Positions 28,866-36,132 of a stretch of DNA of 64,000 bases are shown one piece after another. The stretch spans positions 1 through 64,000 of the forward strand of contig NZ_JACHIB010000006.1 of NCBI RefSeq assembly GCF_014203015.1, in the 5' to 3' direction. The position numbers were made by a program, and so were the translations under genes. Each line of letters starts with the position of its first letter. Position 1 is the stretch's first letter. The notes under the pieces were generated by a model, which did no database searches, was not told the origin of the DNA, and was given only the letters and a program-made list of their open reading frames with translations. Source of the stretch: Castellaniella defragrans. Its GTDB lineage: Bacteria; Pseudomonadota; Gammaproteobacteria; Burkholderiales; Burkholderiaceae_B.

Positions 28866-29438
28866 TCAGTTGGCGGCGCGGCGCGAACGCGAACCGGCCT
28901 TGGCGGCCTTGCCGACGTCGGCGGCGGCCTTCAGGGTGGCGTTGGTCGCGGCGGCGAAGTTCGATTCCGCGGCGCTGGCGGCCTGGCGGGCGGCCTTGGT
29001 GGCGGATTCGTAGGCGTTGGTCGCGGTGGCCAGCGAGGACTTCAGCAGCGCCACGGCGCCTTCGGAGCCGGTGGGGGCGTTGCGGGCGAACTGCTCGACC
29101 ACTTCGGACACCTGCTTCTGGCCCTGGTTCAGCTGGGCTTCGGCCAGCTTGCTCAGGTCGCCCTGGATGTCGGCCAGGATTTCGTAGACGTCCTTGCCGT
29201 AGGCCACGGCCTGCTCCGGACGGACCAGGGCGGAGGTGAAGGCCAGCAGTTCCTGGGCGTCCTTCAGTTCGACGGCTTCCTGGGATTTCTGGGCGACTTC
29301 TTCCAGGGCGGCCTTGGTGGCCTTCAGGTTCAGGTCGACCAGCTTCTCGAAGCCGCTGAAGAACGTGCCCTGGACGGCCAGCAGATTGTCGATGACGGCC
29401 TTTTGCGAGGCCAGCAGGGATTGTTGATTCGCGCTCAT
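28866..29438 (-). CDS. phasin family protein
   Basis: A 190-residue amphipathic, almost entirely helical protein rich in Ala, Gln and Lys, matching the PhaP phasin family, which coats polyhydroxyalkanoate granules and controls their number and size. Typical segments are NQQSLLASQKAVIDNLLAVQGTFFSGFEKLVDLN at the start (motif excerpt: FFSGFEKLVDLNLKATKAA) and the C-terminal Ala-rich region ending in a basic SRSRRAAN tail. It has its own strong promoter and terminator, so it is a single-gene unit. It indicates that the organism makes polyhydroxyalkanoates, although the synthesis genes are not in this window. Confidence 0.93.
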   Translation of the reverse strand: MSANQQSLLASQKAVIDNLLAVQGTFFSGFEKLVDLNLKATKAALEEVAQKSQEAVELKDAQELLAFTSALVRPEQAVAYGKDVYEILADIQGDLSKLAEAQLNQGQKQVSEVVEQFARNAPTGSEGAVALLKSSLATATNAYESATKAARQAASAAESNFAAATNATLKAAADVGKAAKAGSRSRRAAN

Positions 29439-29501
29439 GATGACTCCTTGTCAATGGTAGAAGGTTTCCTCAGAGGCACAATGCCCGGCACCTTCTCGAT
29501 C

Positions 29502-29517
29502 GCAGCGGTTTTGCTGC
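29502..29517. promoter_or_regulatory. GCAGC-N6-GCTGC inverted repeat in the phasin leader
   Basis: GCAGC (29502-29506) and GCTGC (29513-29517) form a short dyad just downstream of the predicted phasin transcription start. CTGC/GCAG-rich dyads near phasin promoters are the type of site bound by the PHA-sensing repressor PhaR in other bacteria, so this is a candidate operator. It is too short to assign by itself. Confidence 0.45.
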
Positions 29518-29531
29518 AACGCACAAATGAA

Positions 29532-29559
29532 ATTTTAAAGGAATGGCGGGGGATGTCAA
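29532..29559 (-). promoter_or_regulatory. strong sigma-70 promoter of the phasin gene
   Basis: On the minus strand, consensus TTGACA (29559 to 29554) and TAAAAT (29537 to 29532) are separated by 16 nt. Transcription would begin near 29525, giving a leader of about 85 nt. This is the closest match to consensus in the window, which fits a highly expressed granule protein. Confidence 0.8.
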
Positions 29560-29563
29560 TCGT

Positions 29564-29584
29564 TTTTGTTGCGTCGCAACAAAA
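29564..29584. promoter_or_regulatory. perfect 21-nt palindrome upstream of the phasin -35
   Basis: Arms TTTTGTTGCG (29564-29573) and CGCAACAAAA (29575-29584) are exactly complementary around a single central base. The site ends 5 nt upstream of the phasin -35 hexamer, an activator-type or upstream-repressor position. The binder is not known; PhaR or the adjacent IclR-type protein are candidates. Confidence 0.75.
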
Positions 29585-29668
29585 TAATTGCAGCGGGCTT
29601 GCCTGCAGGGGCTCGCCGGCCGCGGGCGCGGCGCGGAACCGCCGGCCTCGCCCCGTGCGGCGGCAGGC

Positions 29669-30517
29669 TCAGTGCTGCGCCTCGTAGCCCAGGGCCTCGG
29701 AGATGCGGGCGCTGGTGCTCATCAGCAGGGGGATCCAGTCGTCGCGCATGCGCTCGGCGGGGGCCGAGAGGGACAGCCCGGCCAGCAGCGCCCCGGTGTC
29801 GTCGTAGACGCCGGCCGCGATGCAGCGCACGCCCAGTTCGAGTTCCTCGTTGTCGCGCGAATAGCCGTGCCGGCGCACCAGCGCGAGTTCGCGTTCCAGC
29901 TGATCGACCTGGGTGATGCTATTGCGGGTGGTGCCGGCCAGGCCCGTGCGCATGGCGTAGCTGCGCACGCTGCGGGCGTCCCACATGGACAGGAACAGCT
30001 TGCCGGTGGAGGTCAGGTGCAGGGGCGCGCGGCCGCCGATGGCGCGCACCACCTGCATGCCGGAGCGTTCGCTCCAGGCGCGTTCGATGTAGACGATCTC
30101 GTCGCCCTGGACGAGCGAGAGGTTGACCGTCTGGCCGGTCTGGCGGTGCAGTTCGCGCATCGGGCCGATGGCCGCCGCGCGCACGTCCAGCCGGCCCTTG
30201 ACCAGCGAACCGAGTTCCAGCAGGCGCATGCCCAGGCGGTACAGGCCGCTGTCCACGCGCTCGACGTAGCGGCCCACGGCCAGGTCGGCCAGGATGCGGT
30301 GCGCCGTGGAGGCGTGCAGGCCCGTGGCCGCCGACAGCTCCTTCAGCGTGATCGGATCGCGCTGGGAGGCCAGGACGTCCAGGATGCGCATGGCGCGGTC
30401 CAGGACCTGGATCGTCACCGAGCCATGATCGCCGGCCGCCGCGGCCAGCGCCGGGGCGGCGTGGGAAGAAGAAGCGGAAGGGGGGGAAAGACGTGCCATG
30501 GGTTCGCTTTGTTGCAT
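29669..30517 (-). CDS. IclR family transcriptional regulator
   Basis: A 282-residue IclR-type regulator with a low-complexity Ser/Ala N-terminal extension of about 35 residues before the winged helix-turn-helix (ITLKELSAATGLHASTAHRILADL) and a C-terminal effector domain (GGRAPLHLTSTGKLFLS, ELELGVRCIAAGVYDDTG, LSLSAPAERM). An ATG 36 nt upstream would place a 21-nt palindrome (30525-30545) inside the coding region; the start given here leaves that palindrome as an upstream operator, which is more sensible. An ATG at 30499 is a further alternative. Its target is unknown; neighbours are the phasin gene and a CinA-like gene. Confidence 0.85.
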   Translation of the reverse strand: MQQSEPMARLSPPSASSSHAAPALAAAAGDHGSVTIQVLDRAMRILDVLASQRDPITLKELSAATGLHASTAHRILADLAVGRYVERVDSGLYRLGMRLLELGSLVKGRLDVRAAAIGPMRELHRQTGQTVNLSLVQGDEIVYIERAWSERSGMQVVRAIGGRAPLHLTSTGKLFLSMWDARSVRSYAMRTGLAGTTRNSITQVDQLERELALVRRHGYSRDNEELELGVRCIAAGVYDDTGALLAGLSLSAPAERMRDDWIPLLMSTSARISEALGYEAQH

Positions 30518-30524
30518 CGCGCCA

Positions 30525-30545
30525 TTTTTCCATACTATGAAAAAA
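30525..30545. promoter_or_regulatory. 21-nt near-perfect palindrome at the 5' end of the IclR gene
   Basis: Arms TTTTTCCATA (30525-30534) and TATGAAAAAA (30536-30545) match as inverted repeats at 9 of 10 positions around one central base, 7 nt upstream of the chosen start codon. A-tract-flanked dyads of this kind are typical operators; autoregulation by the IclR protein is the simplest reading. Confidence 0.7.
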
Positions 30546-30620
30546 CGGTCCACATGGCAAGCCTTTTCTGCCTGCCGCGCCCCGCTCCGGCAGGCGCCGG
30601 CCGGCCGCGGAAGACCCCGG

Positions 30621-31499
30621 TCAGGCCGGCGGATCGAGCCTGCCGCCCAGCGACTGGACCTCGGCGCGCAGCCAGCCCAGGGCCTCGGCGGCGGCCTCGG
30701 GGGCGCCCTTGACCCCCAGCTCGATGTGCGGCGGGCCGCCCGAATCGCCGACGTTGGGCAGGCTGAAGGCGCGGATGCCCGCCCAGCGGCGTTCCAGCGA
30801 TTCGAGCGCCGGGGTGATGCGCGATTCGGGCAGGCCGAACACCAGGAAGGAATGCTCGACCCGGGATTCGCGGTGGTGCCAGTGCGCGTAGCGCGTATCC
30901 AGCGTCCAGGCCATCATGGCGTGCGCCATCACGGGAAAGCCGGGCATGAAGCTGTGGTCGCGGATGAAGAAGCCGGGAATCTTGTTGTAGCTGTTCGGGA
31001 TGATCTCAGAACCGGCGGGGAACACGCCCATCTGCAGCCGCTGCTGGTTTTCGGCGGTGCCCATGTCGGCGCTGCCCTGGCCCTTGGCGGCCATCTCGGC
31101 GCAGCGCTCGCCGATCAGGCGGGCGGCTTCGGGATGCAGTGCCAGCGGCACCCCCAGGGCGCGCGCGGCCGCCTGGCGGGTGCGGTCGTCGGGCGTGGCG
31201 CCGATGCCGCCGCAGCAGAAGACGAGGTCCGGCGTGGCGAAGCTGCGGCGCAGGCACTCGACGATGTCGTCCTCGTCGTCGGAGATGAATTCGGCGGCGT
31301 GCAGGCGCAGCCCGCGCTCCTGCAGCAGTTCGATCAGCCGGGCGAAATGCTTGTCCTGGCGGCGCCCGGAGAGGATCTCGTCGCCGATGGCGATCAGGCG
31401 GATGCGCGGCGGCGCCTGGGAAACCGCGCAGGCATCGGGCCCGCAGGCGGCCTGCGGGGCGGACAGGCCGGCCACGCCGGCGGCATCGGTATTCATCAT
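30621..31499 (-). CDS. CinA N-terminal-like molybdopterin-binding domain protein
   Basis: A 292-residue cytosolic protein of the COG1058/MoCF-biosynthesis fold. The domain starts at about residue 32 (IRLIAIGDEILSGRRQDKH) and has the family loops FCCGGIGATPDDRTRQA, PNSYNKIPGFFI and MPGFPVMA, which form the nucleotide/cofactor-type binding site. It lacks the C-terminal NMN-deamidase (PncC) domain of full-length CinA; stand-alone proteins of this type are common and sometimes have nucleotide pyrophosphatase activity. The first 30 residues are an Ala/Gly/Pro-rich extension. AGGA lies 6 nt upstream of the start. The gene is 12 nt downstream of the EI24-type gene, so the two are probably one operon. 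Confidence 0.85.
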   Translation of the reverse strand: MMNTDAAGVAGLSAPQAACGPDACAVSQAPPRIRLIAIGDEILSGRRQDKHFARLIELLQERGLRLHAAEFISDDEDDIVECLRRSFATPDLVFCCGGIGATPDDRTRQAAARALGVPLALHPEAARLIGERCAEMAAKGQGSADMGTAENQQRLQMGVFPAGSEIIPNSYNKIPGFFIRDHSFMPGFPVMAHAMMAWTLDTRYAHWHHRESRVEHSFLVFGLPESRITPALESLERRWAGIRAFSLPNVGDSGGPPHIELGVKGAPEAAAEALGWLRAEVQSLGGRLDPPA

Positions 31500-31511
31500 G
31501 GGATTTCCTGG

Positions 31512-32303
31512 TCAGACGTCTATGACGGTTTCGGCTCGCAGGCGGCGGATGGCTTCCAGGCAGAAGTGCGCGTACACCAGTGCCGAGAACACCGGCATCA
31601 CCAGCCAGAACAGCGGAATCAGGTTGACGACCGCCAGGCAGGCCGCGATCAGCCAGAGCTGGCGGTTGTGGCGGCGCCAGAGCAGCCGGCGCTCGGCCGC
31701 GCTGGCGTGCTCGATCATGGCGTCCACGCGCAGCATGCGGTTCAGCGCGAAGGCCCACCAGAACACCGGCAGCACCAGCGCCATGGGCGGGATCAGCCAC
31801 AGGGGCATGGTGACCAGCCACCCCAGGCAGAACAGCAGCCCGACCCAGATCGCGTTCCAGACGCCCAGGGCCGTGGTGTTGCGGCCCTGGCGGTTCAGGC
31901 CGCGGTACTCGCGGTGCTCCAGGTGGCGCAGCACGATGGGCATGACGAACACGGCGGCGATCACCAGCCCCAGGATGCCGGCCATGGGCAGCAGCAGGCC
32001 CGCCGCCAGCAGCGGCACCAGCCACAGCTTGAGGGAAAACAGGCCGACGGCGACGAGCCAGCCGTCGATGGTGTTGAACAGGCCCCAGGAGGAGGCCTCC
32101 TGGTCCAGCCAGCCGGTCAGCGGCTGCCAGAAGAACCACAGCAGCACCACCGCGCCCAGGAAGGCGATCACGAAGGGCAGGAACAGGGCCGCGATCATGC
32201 GCGGATGCAGCTGGCTGGCGGCGGCGCGGCGGAAGGCCTGCCCGACCAGCGCCAGGCCGTGGGCGGTGCGGGGGTCGCGCAGGGTGAGGTCTTGATGCGT
32301 CAT
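31512..32303 (-). CDS. EI24/CysZ-like integral membrane protein
   Basis: A 263-residue inner-membrane protein with about four long hydrophobic stretches (roughly residues 40-62, 85-130, 150-185 and 220-250), resembling the EI24 domain family that includes the sulfate permease CysZ. It lacks other motifs that would set a substrate. A start 27 nt upstream is possible; the one given begins MTHQDLTLRD and follows AAGGA at a slightly long spacing. It is divergent from the thioredoxin-like gene and 12 nt upstream of the CinA-like gene. Confidence 0.78.
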   Translation of the reverse strand: MTHQDLTLRDPRTAHGLALVGQAFRRAAASQLHPRMIAALFLPFVIAFLGAVVLLWFFWQPLTGWLDQEASSWGLFNTIDGWLVAVGLFSLKLWLVPLLAAGLLLPMAGILGLVIAAVFVMPIVLRHLEHREYRGLNRQGRNTTALGVWNAIWVGLLFCLGWLVTMPLWLIPPMALVLPVFWWAFALNRMLRVDAMIEHASAAERRLLWRRHNRQLWLIAACLAVVNLIPLFWLVMPVFSALVYAHFCLEAIRRLRAETVIDV

Positions 32304-32367
32304 GGAGCGGGATGATCCTTGAGAACCCATACAATCATCTTATTCAAAGAAAGGGATTCCTGTCTGC

Positions 32368-32820
32368 ATGAAATTGTTCGATCCGCACGCCGCCCCGCAC
32401 GCCCTGCGCGAGCGGCTGGCCGCAGATTCGGGCCGCCGCGTGGCCTGCTACTGCGCCGCCTGGTGCCGCACCTGCGACGCCTGGCGCCCCCTGCTGGAGG
32501 CCCTGGCCGACGAATACCCCGGCTGGACCTTCCTGTGGGTGGACGTCGAGGACAGCCCCGACTGGCTGGGCGACGAGGACATCGAGAATTTTCCCACGAT
32601 CCTGGTGCAGGACCGGGGCGGCACGCGCTACTGGGGCGCGGTGCAGCCGCGCGCCGAACACCTGCGGCGGCTGATCGACGGCGCGGCGGACCTGCCGGCG
32701 CTGGCCGCCGGCCCGGGCAGCCTGGACGCGCTGGCGCGGAATCAGGACCGGGGAAACCAGGACCAGGGGATCCAGGATCAAGGAAACCAGGAGCGGGGGA
32801 ACCGGAACCGGGGCGCCTGA
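32368..32820 (+). CDS. thioredoxin-like protein with pentapeptide-repeat tail
   Basis: A 150-residue thioredoxin-fold protein. The active site CRTC lies in AAWCRTCDAW (about residues 30-39), followed by FLWVDVEDSPDWLGDEDIENFPTILV (excerpt: FPTILV, containing the cis-proline position). No signal peptide is seen, so it is probably cytosolic. The redox pair is C-R-T-C rather than the C-G-P-C of thioredoxin, suggesting a different reductive potential. Residues 125-149 are five consecutive pentapeptides of the form (N/I)(Q/R)(D/E/N)(R/Q)G encoded by a 15-nt repeat, an unstructured polar tail not seen in ordinary thioredoxins. Confidence 0.85.
   Translation: MKLFDPHAAPHALRERLAADSGRRVACYCAAWCRTCDAWRPLLEALADEYPGWTFLWVDVEDSPDWLGDEDIENFPTILVQDRGGTRYWGAVQPRAEHLRRLIDGAADLPALAAGPGSLDALARNQDRGNQDQGIQDQGNQERGNRNRGA
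32740..32814 (+). repeat. 5 x 15-nt tandem repeat at the 3' end of the thioredoxin-like gene
   Basis: Five in-frame 15-nt units encode NQDRG, NQDQG, IQDQG, NQERG and NRNRG. The copies differ by a few substitutions each, so the array is older than the one in aat. It stops two codons before the end of the gene. Confidence 0.93.
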
Positions 32821-32860
32821 ATCGCACGCCGCGCCGCGATCCGGCGGCATGCCGCGCGGA

Positions 32861-34246
32861 TCAGCCGTGCTTGCCCCCGCCCAGCAGCACTCCCACGGGC
32901 CGGCGCGCCGGCACCACGGCGGGGCGCGATTCGGCTTCGGCGCGCGGCGCGGAAGCGGCGGCGGGCTCGTAGGGCCGGGAGAAGAAGTCGTCCAGCGGCG
33001 CCTCGGGCGCGCCGCGCCAGCCCGGCGCCCCGTGATGCCCGCCCACCGCGCGGCGGCGGGGGGCGGCGCGCGGCAGTTCGAGCTCGCCGCGCGGGATCTT
33101 GGTCTTGATGAGCTTTTCGATGTCCTGCAGGTAGCGTTCTTCCTCGGGGGCGAACAGCGCGATGGCCTCGCCCGAGGCGCCCGCGCGGCCGGTGCGGCCG
33201 ATGCGGTGGACGTAGTCTTCCGCGTTGCGCGGCAGGTCGTAGTTGATGACGCAGGGCACGCCGGCCACGTCCAGGCCGCGCGCGGCCACGTCGGTGGCCA
33301 CCAGGACTTCCAGGGTGCCGGCCTTGAAGGCGTCCAGCGCCTTCATGCGCTCGATCTGGGTCTTGTTGCCGTGGATGGATTCGGCGCGCACGCCGTCCTG
33401 TTCCAGCTGGCGGGCCAGGCGGCTGCAGCCGATCTTGGTGTTGGAGAACACGATGACCTGGTTGAGCTGGCGGGACTTCACCAGGTGCACCACGGCCCGG
33501 CGCTTGGCCTCGCCTTCCAGGGGATAGGCGATCTGGGTGACGGTGTCGGCCGTGGCGTTGGGGCGCGCGACCTCGACCTCGACCGGGGAGCGCAGGAAGG
33601 TGCGGCCGAGCTTGCGGATTTCCGGGCTGAAGGTGGCGGAGAACAGCAGGCCCTGGCGGCCCGGCGGCAGCAGCCGCATGATTCGGTCCAGGTCCGGCAG
33701 GAAGCCCATGTCCAGCATGCGGTCGGCCTCGTCCAGCACCAGGATGCCGACCTGGCCGAGATTGACGTTGCGCTGCTCGACGTGATCGAGCAGGCGCCCC
33801 GGCGTGGCGATCAGGATTTCGCAGCCCTGGCGCAGCAGGTCGCGCTGCGGGCGGATGTCCACCCCGCCGAACACCACCGCCGTGCGCAGGGGCACGAAGC
33901 GGCTGTACTGGGCGACGTTGGCGTGCACCTGGTCGGCCAGCTCGCGCGTGGGCGTGAGGATCAGGGCGCGCACGGGATGCCGCGCGGGCGAGGCGCTGTT
34001 GCTGGCGAAGGGCATCAGCCGGTGCAGGATCGGCAGGGAGAAGGCGGCGGTCTTGCCCGTGCCCGTCTGGGCGGCGCCCATGACGTCGCGCCCGGACATG
34101 GCGATGGGGATGGCCTTGGCCTGGATCGGGGTGGCGGACACGTAGCCGGTGGCCTCGATGGCCTGCATGATGCCGGGATGCAGGCCGAACTGGGCAAATG
34201 GAACGGGCGCTTGGGCGGTGGAGTCTTGGGGAGTGGAGTCGGTCAT
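32861..34246 (-). CDS. rhlE: DEAD-box RNA helicase, RhlE type
   Basis: A 461-residue ATP-dependent RNA helicase acting in ribosome assembly and RNA turnover. All core motifs are present: the Q-motif region PFAQFGLHPGIMQAI, motif I AQTGTGKT, PTRELADQV, TPGRLLDHV, motif II VLDEADRMLDMGF, motif III FSATF, VFSNTK, ATDVAARGLDV and motif VI HRIGRTGRAG. A basic, low-complexity C-terminal tail of about 80 residues (RRRAVGGHHGAPG and following) ends in GVLLGGGKHG and probably aids RNA binding. The start MTDSTPQD is preferred; a longer ATG 42 nt upstream adds a basic stretch with no family support. It is divergent from ilvE. Confidence 0.92.
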   Translation of the reverse strand: MTDSTPQDSTAQAPVPFAQFGLHPGIMQAIEATGYVSATPIQAKAIPIAMSGRDVMGAAQTGTGKTAAFSLPILHRLMPFASNSASPARHPVRALILTPTRELADQVHANVAQYSRFVPLRTAVVFGGVDIRPQRDLLRQGCEILIATPGRLLDHVEQRNVNLGQVGILVLDEADRMLDMGFLPDLDRIMRLLPPGRQGLLFSATFSPEIRKLGRTFLRSPVEVEVARPNATADTVTQIAYPLEGEAKRRAVVHLVKSRQLNQVIVFSNTKIGCSRLARQLEQDGVRAESIHGNKTQIERMKALDAFKAGTLEVLVATDVAARGLDVAGVPCVINYDLPRNAEDYVHRIGRTGRAGASGEAIALFAPEEERYLQDIEKLIKTKIPRGELELPRAAPRRRAVGGHHGAPGWRGAPEAPLDDFFSRPYEPAAASAPRAEAESRPAVVPARRPVGVLLGGGKHG

Positions 34247-34337
34247 TCGTCGGATTGGGTGCGCAGGCACCCGGAAATCCGGCCCCACGCGTTCATGAAC
34301 CCCTCATTTTAGCGTGCATCGCCGCGGGCCGGGCAAT

Positions 34338-34346
34338 TGGTACAAT
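34338..34346 (+). promoter_or_regulatory. extended -10 promoter of ilvE
   Basis: TGGTACAAT fits the extended -10 form (TG-N-TACAAT, hexamer 34341-34346). No -35 is recognisable, as is common for extended -10 promoters. The start would fall near 34353, about 23 nt before the ATG, with a GGGAGA ribosome site between. Confidence 0.55.
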
Positions 34347-34375
34347 GAATCCCTGACAAATTCCGGGAGACGGCA

Positions 34376-35296
34376 ATGTCCATGGCTGATCGAGATGGGG
34401 TGATCTGGTACGACGGCAAGCTGGTGCCGTGGCGCGACGCGACCACGCACGTGCTGACGCATTCGCTGCACTACGGCCTGGCCGTCTTCGAGGGGGTCCG
34501 CGCCTACCGCACCGACCACGGCACCGCGATCTTCCGCCTGGAAGACCACACCAAGCGCCTGTTCAACTCGGCGCACATCTACCAGATGAAGATCCCCTTC
34601 TCGCGCGAGGCGATCTCCGAGGCCCAGATCGAGGTCGTGCGCCGCAACGAGCTGGAATCCTGCTACATCCGGCCGCTGGTGTTCTACGGTTCCGAAAAGA
34701 TGGGCGTCTCGCCCCGCGGCGCCTCGGTGCACGTCGCCATCGCCGCCTGGGCCTGGGGCGCCTATCTGGGCGAAGACGCCCTCAAGCAGGGCATCCGCGT
34801 CAAGATCTCCTCCTACGCGCGCCAGCACGTCAACGTCACCATGCCGCGCGCCAAGATCGCCAGCACCTACGCCAACTCCATCCTCGCCAATGCCGAGGCG
34901 CTGGACCACGGCTACGACGAGGCCATCCTGCTGGACACCCAGGGCTTCGTGGCCGAAGGCTCCGGCGAAAACCTGTTCATCGTGCGCGACGGCGTGCTCT
35001 ACGAGCCGGACATCGCCTGCGCCCTGACCGGCATCACGCGGGCCTCCGTCCACCAGATCGCCGCCGACCTGGGGCTGCGGGTGGAATCGCGCCGGCTCAC
35101 CCGCGACGACCTGTACATCGCCGACGAGGCCTTCTTCACCGGCACGGCGGCCGAAGTCACCCCGATCCGCGAGATCGACGGCCGCCAGATCGGCGCCGGC
35201 GAACGCGGCCCCGTCACCGCCCAGATCCAGAAGGCCTTCTTCGACGCGGTATCCGGCAAGACGCCGAAATACCACCACTGGCTCTCCCGGGTCTGA
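34376..35296 (+). CDS. ilvE: branched-chain amino acid aminotransferase
   Basis: A 306-residue PLP-dependent fold-type IV aminotransferase that makes leucine, isoleucine and valine from their 2-oxo acids with glutamate. Markers are VIWYDGKLVPWRDATTHVLTHSLHYG at the N-terminus (excerpt: THSLHYG), YIRPLVFYG, the PLP lysine in RAKIASTYANSILA (about residue 161), GFVAEGSGENLF and the phosphate-binding TGITRASV. The length is normal. A second ATG two codons downstream is equally usable. It leads a rightward run with a zinc-finger gene and an NTF2-like gene. Confidence 0.95.
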   Translation: MSMADRDGVIWYDGKLVPWRDATTHVLTHSLHYGLAVFEGVRAYRTDHGTAIFRLEDHTKRLFNSAHIYQMKIPFSREAISEAQIEVVRRNELESCYIRPLVFYGSEKMGVSPRGASVHVAIAAWAWGAYLGEDALKQGIRVKISSYARQHVNVTMPRAKIASTYANSILANAEALDHGYDEAILLDTQGFVAEGSGENLFIVRDGVLYEPDIACALTGITRASVHQIAADLGLRVESRRLTRDDLYIADEAFFTGTAAEVTPIREIDGRQIGAGERGPVTAQIQKAFFDAVSGKTPKYHHWLSRV

Positions 35297-35356
35297 TCCC
35301 CCAATCCAAACCCCACCCCGGACGGCCCGCCCGTCCGGCCCTTTTCAGGAAACACC

Positions 35357-35569
35357 ATGAGCAGCGTGCCCGAAACCGCCCGCAACCAGGACATCGTCGA
35401 AGTCGGCGCCGAAGACCTGCCGGTCTATTGCCCCGGCCCCAAGGCGCCCCTGTGGAGCCAGCATCCGCGCATCTACATCGAGGTCGTCAAGAGCAAGGTG
35501 GCCCGCTGCCAGTACTGCGGCACCCGCTACGCCCTGCGCGAAGGCGAAAAGGTGCACGGCCACCACTGA
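35357..35569 (+). CDS. zinc-finger domain protein (CHCC type)
   Basis: A 70-residue protein with the zf-CHCC zinc ribbon also found in mitochondrial complex I subunit NDUFS6: an upstream Cys-Pro (YCPGPKAPLW) and His (QHPRIYIE), then CQYCGTRY near the C-terminus, together supplying Cys-His-Cys-Cys ligands. In proteobacteria such proteins are short stand-alone genes commonly beside ilvE, as here. AGGA precedes the start. The function is not known in detail. Confidence 0.88.
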   Translation: MSSVPETARNQDIVEVGAEDLPVYCPGPKAPLWSQHPRIYIEVVKSKVARCQYCGTRYALREGEKVHGHH

Positions 35570-35577
35570 TCCCGCCC

Positions 35578-36000
35578 ATGTTCCCCACGCCGGAAGAAGC
35601 CGAATACGCCTTCTACGAGGCCATGCGCCAGGGCGACGCCGCCCTGATGATGCGCGTCTGGGGCGACGACGAGGACGTGGTCTGCATCCACCCCGGCGGC
35701 CTGCGGACCATCGGCCCGCGGGCCGTGCGGGAAGCCTGGGAACACATCTTCACCAACGGCCCGATCGCCGCCTTCCCGGCGCAGGTCAAGGCCATGACGG
35801 GCGTGATGAACGCCGTGCACGTGCTGATCGAGCAGATCATGGTGAACACCCCGCGCGGCAAGGACACCCTGAACTTCTACACCACCAACATCTACCAGAA
35901 GGGCCCGGAAGGCTGGCGGATGATCGTGCACCACGCCTCGGCCGCGCCCCGCGAGGCCGAGCTGTTCGACCGGCCGGACCCCTCCCGCACCCTCCATTGA
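35578..36000 (+). CDS. NTF2-like (SnoaL/DUF4440 type) protein
   Basis: A 140-residue protein of the NTF2-like cone fold: an N-terminal helix with YAFYEAMRQGDAALMMRVW, then WGDDEDVVCIHPGG, the helix RAVREAWEHIF and curved sheet strands ending WRMIVHHASAAP. Proteins of this group bind small hydrophobic ligands or act as hydratases or isomerases; here no catalytic residues can be assigned. The start lies 6 nt after the zinc-finger gene stop, so it is likely cotranscribed with ilvE and that gene. Confidence 0.82.
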   Translation: MFPTPEEAEYAFYEAMRQGDAALMMRVWGDDEDVVCIHPGGLRTIGPRAVREAWEHIFTNGPIAAFPAQVKAMTGVMNAVHVLIEQIMVNTPRGKDTLNFYTTNIYQKGPEGWRMIVHHASAAPREAELFDRPDPSRTLH

Positions 36001-36006
36001 TCCGCC

Positions 36007-36132
36007 CATGAGCGTGCCGGGCCGTCCCCCACCGCGAATGCCTTCGTGCACGGCACGAAGGCGAAGTCCCATGAGCGTGCCGGGCCGCCCCAAACGCGAA
36101 TGCCTTCGTGCACGGCACGAAGGCGAAGTCCT
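36007..36132. repeat. two tandem copies of a ~62-nt palindrome-bearing repeat
   Basis: Two direct copies (36007-36069 and 36070-36132, differing by a 1-nt indel and few substitutions) fill the gap between the NTF2-like gene and the YheT-type hydrolase. Each contains a perfect 10-bp inverted repeat with a 3-nt loop: GCCTTCGTGC and GCACGAAGGC at 36040-36049/36053-36062 and at 36102-36111/36115-36124. This is the structure of a repetitive extragenic palindromic element. No third copy was noticed in the window. Confidence 0.9.
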
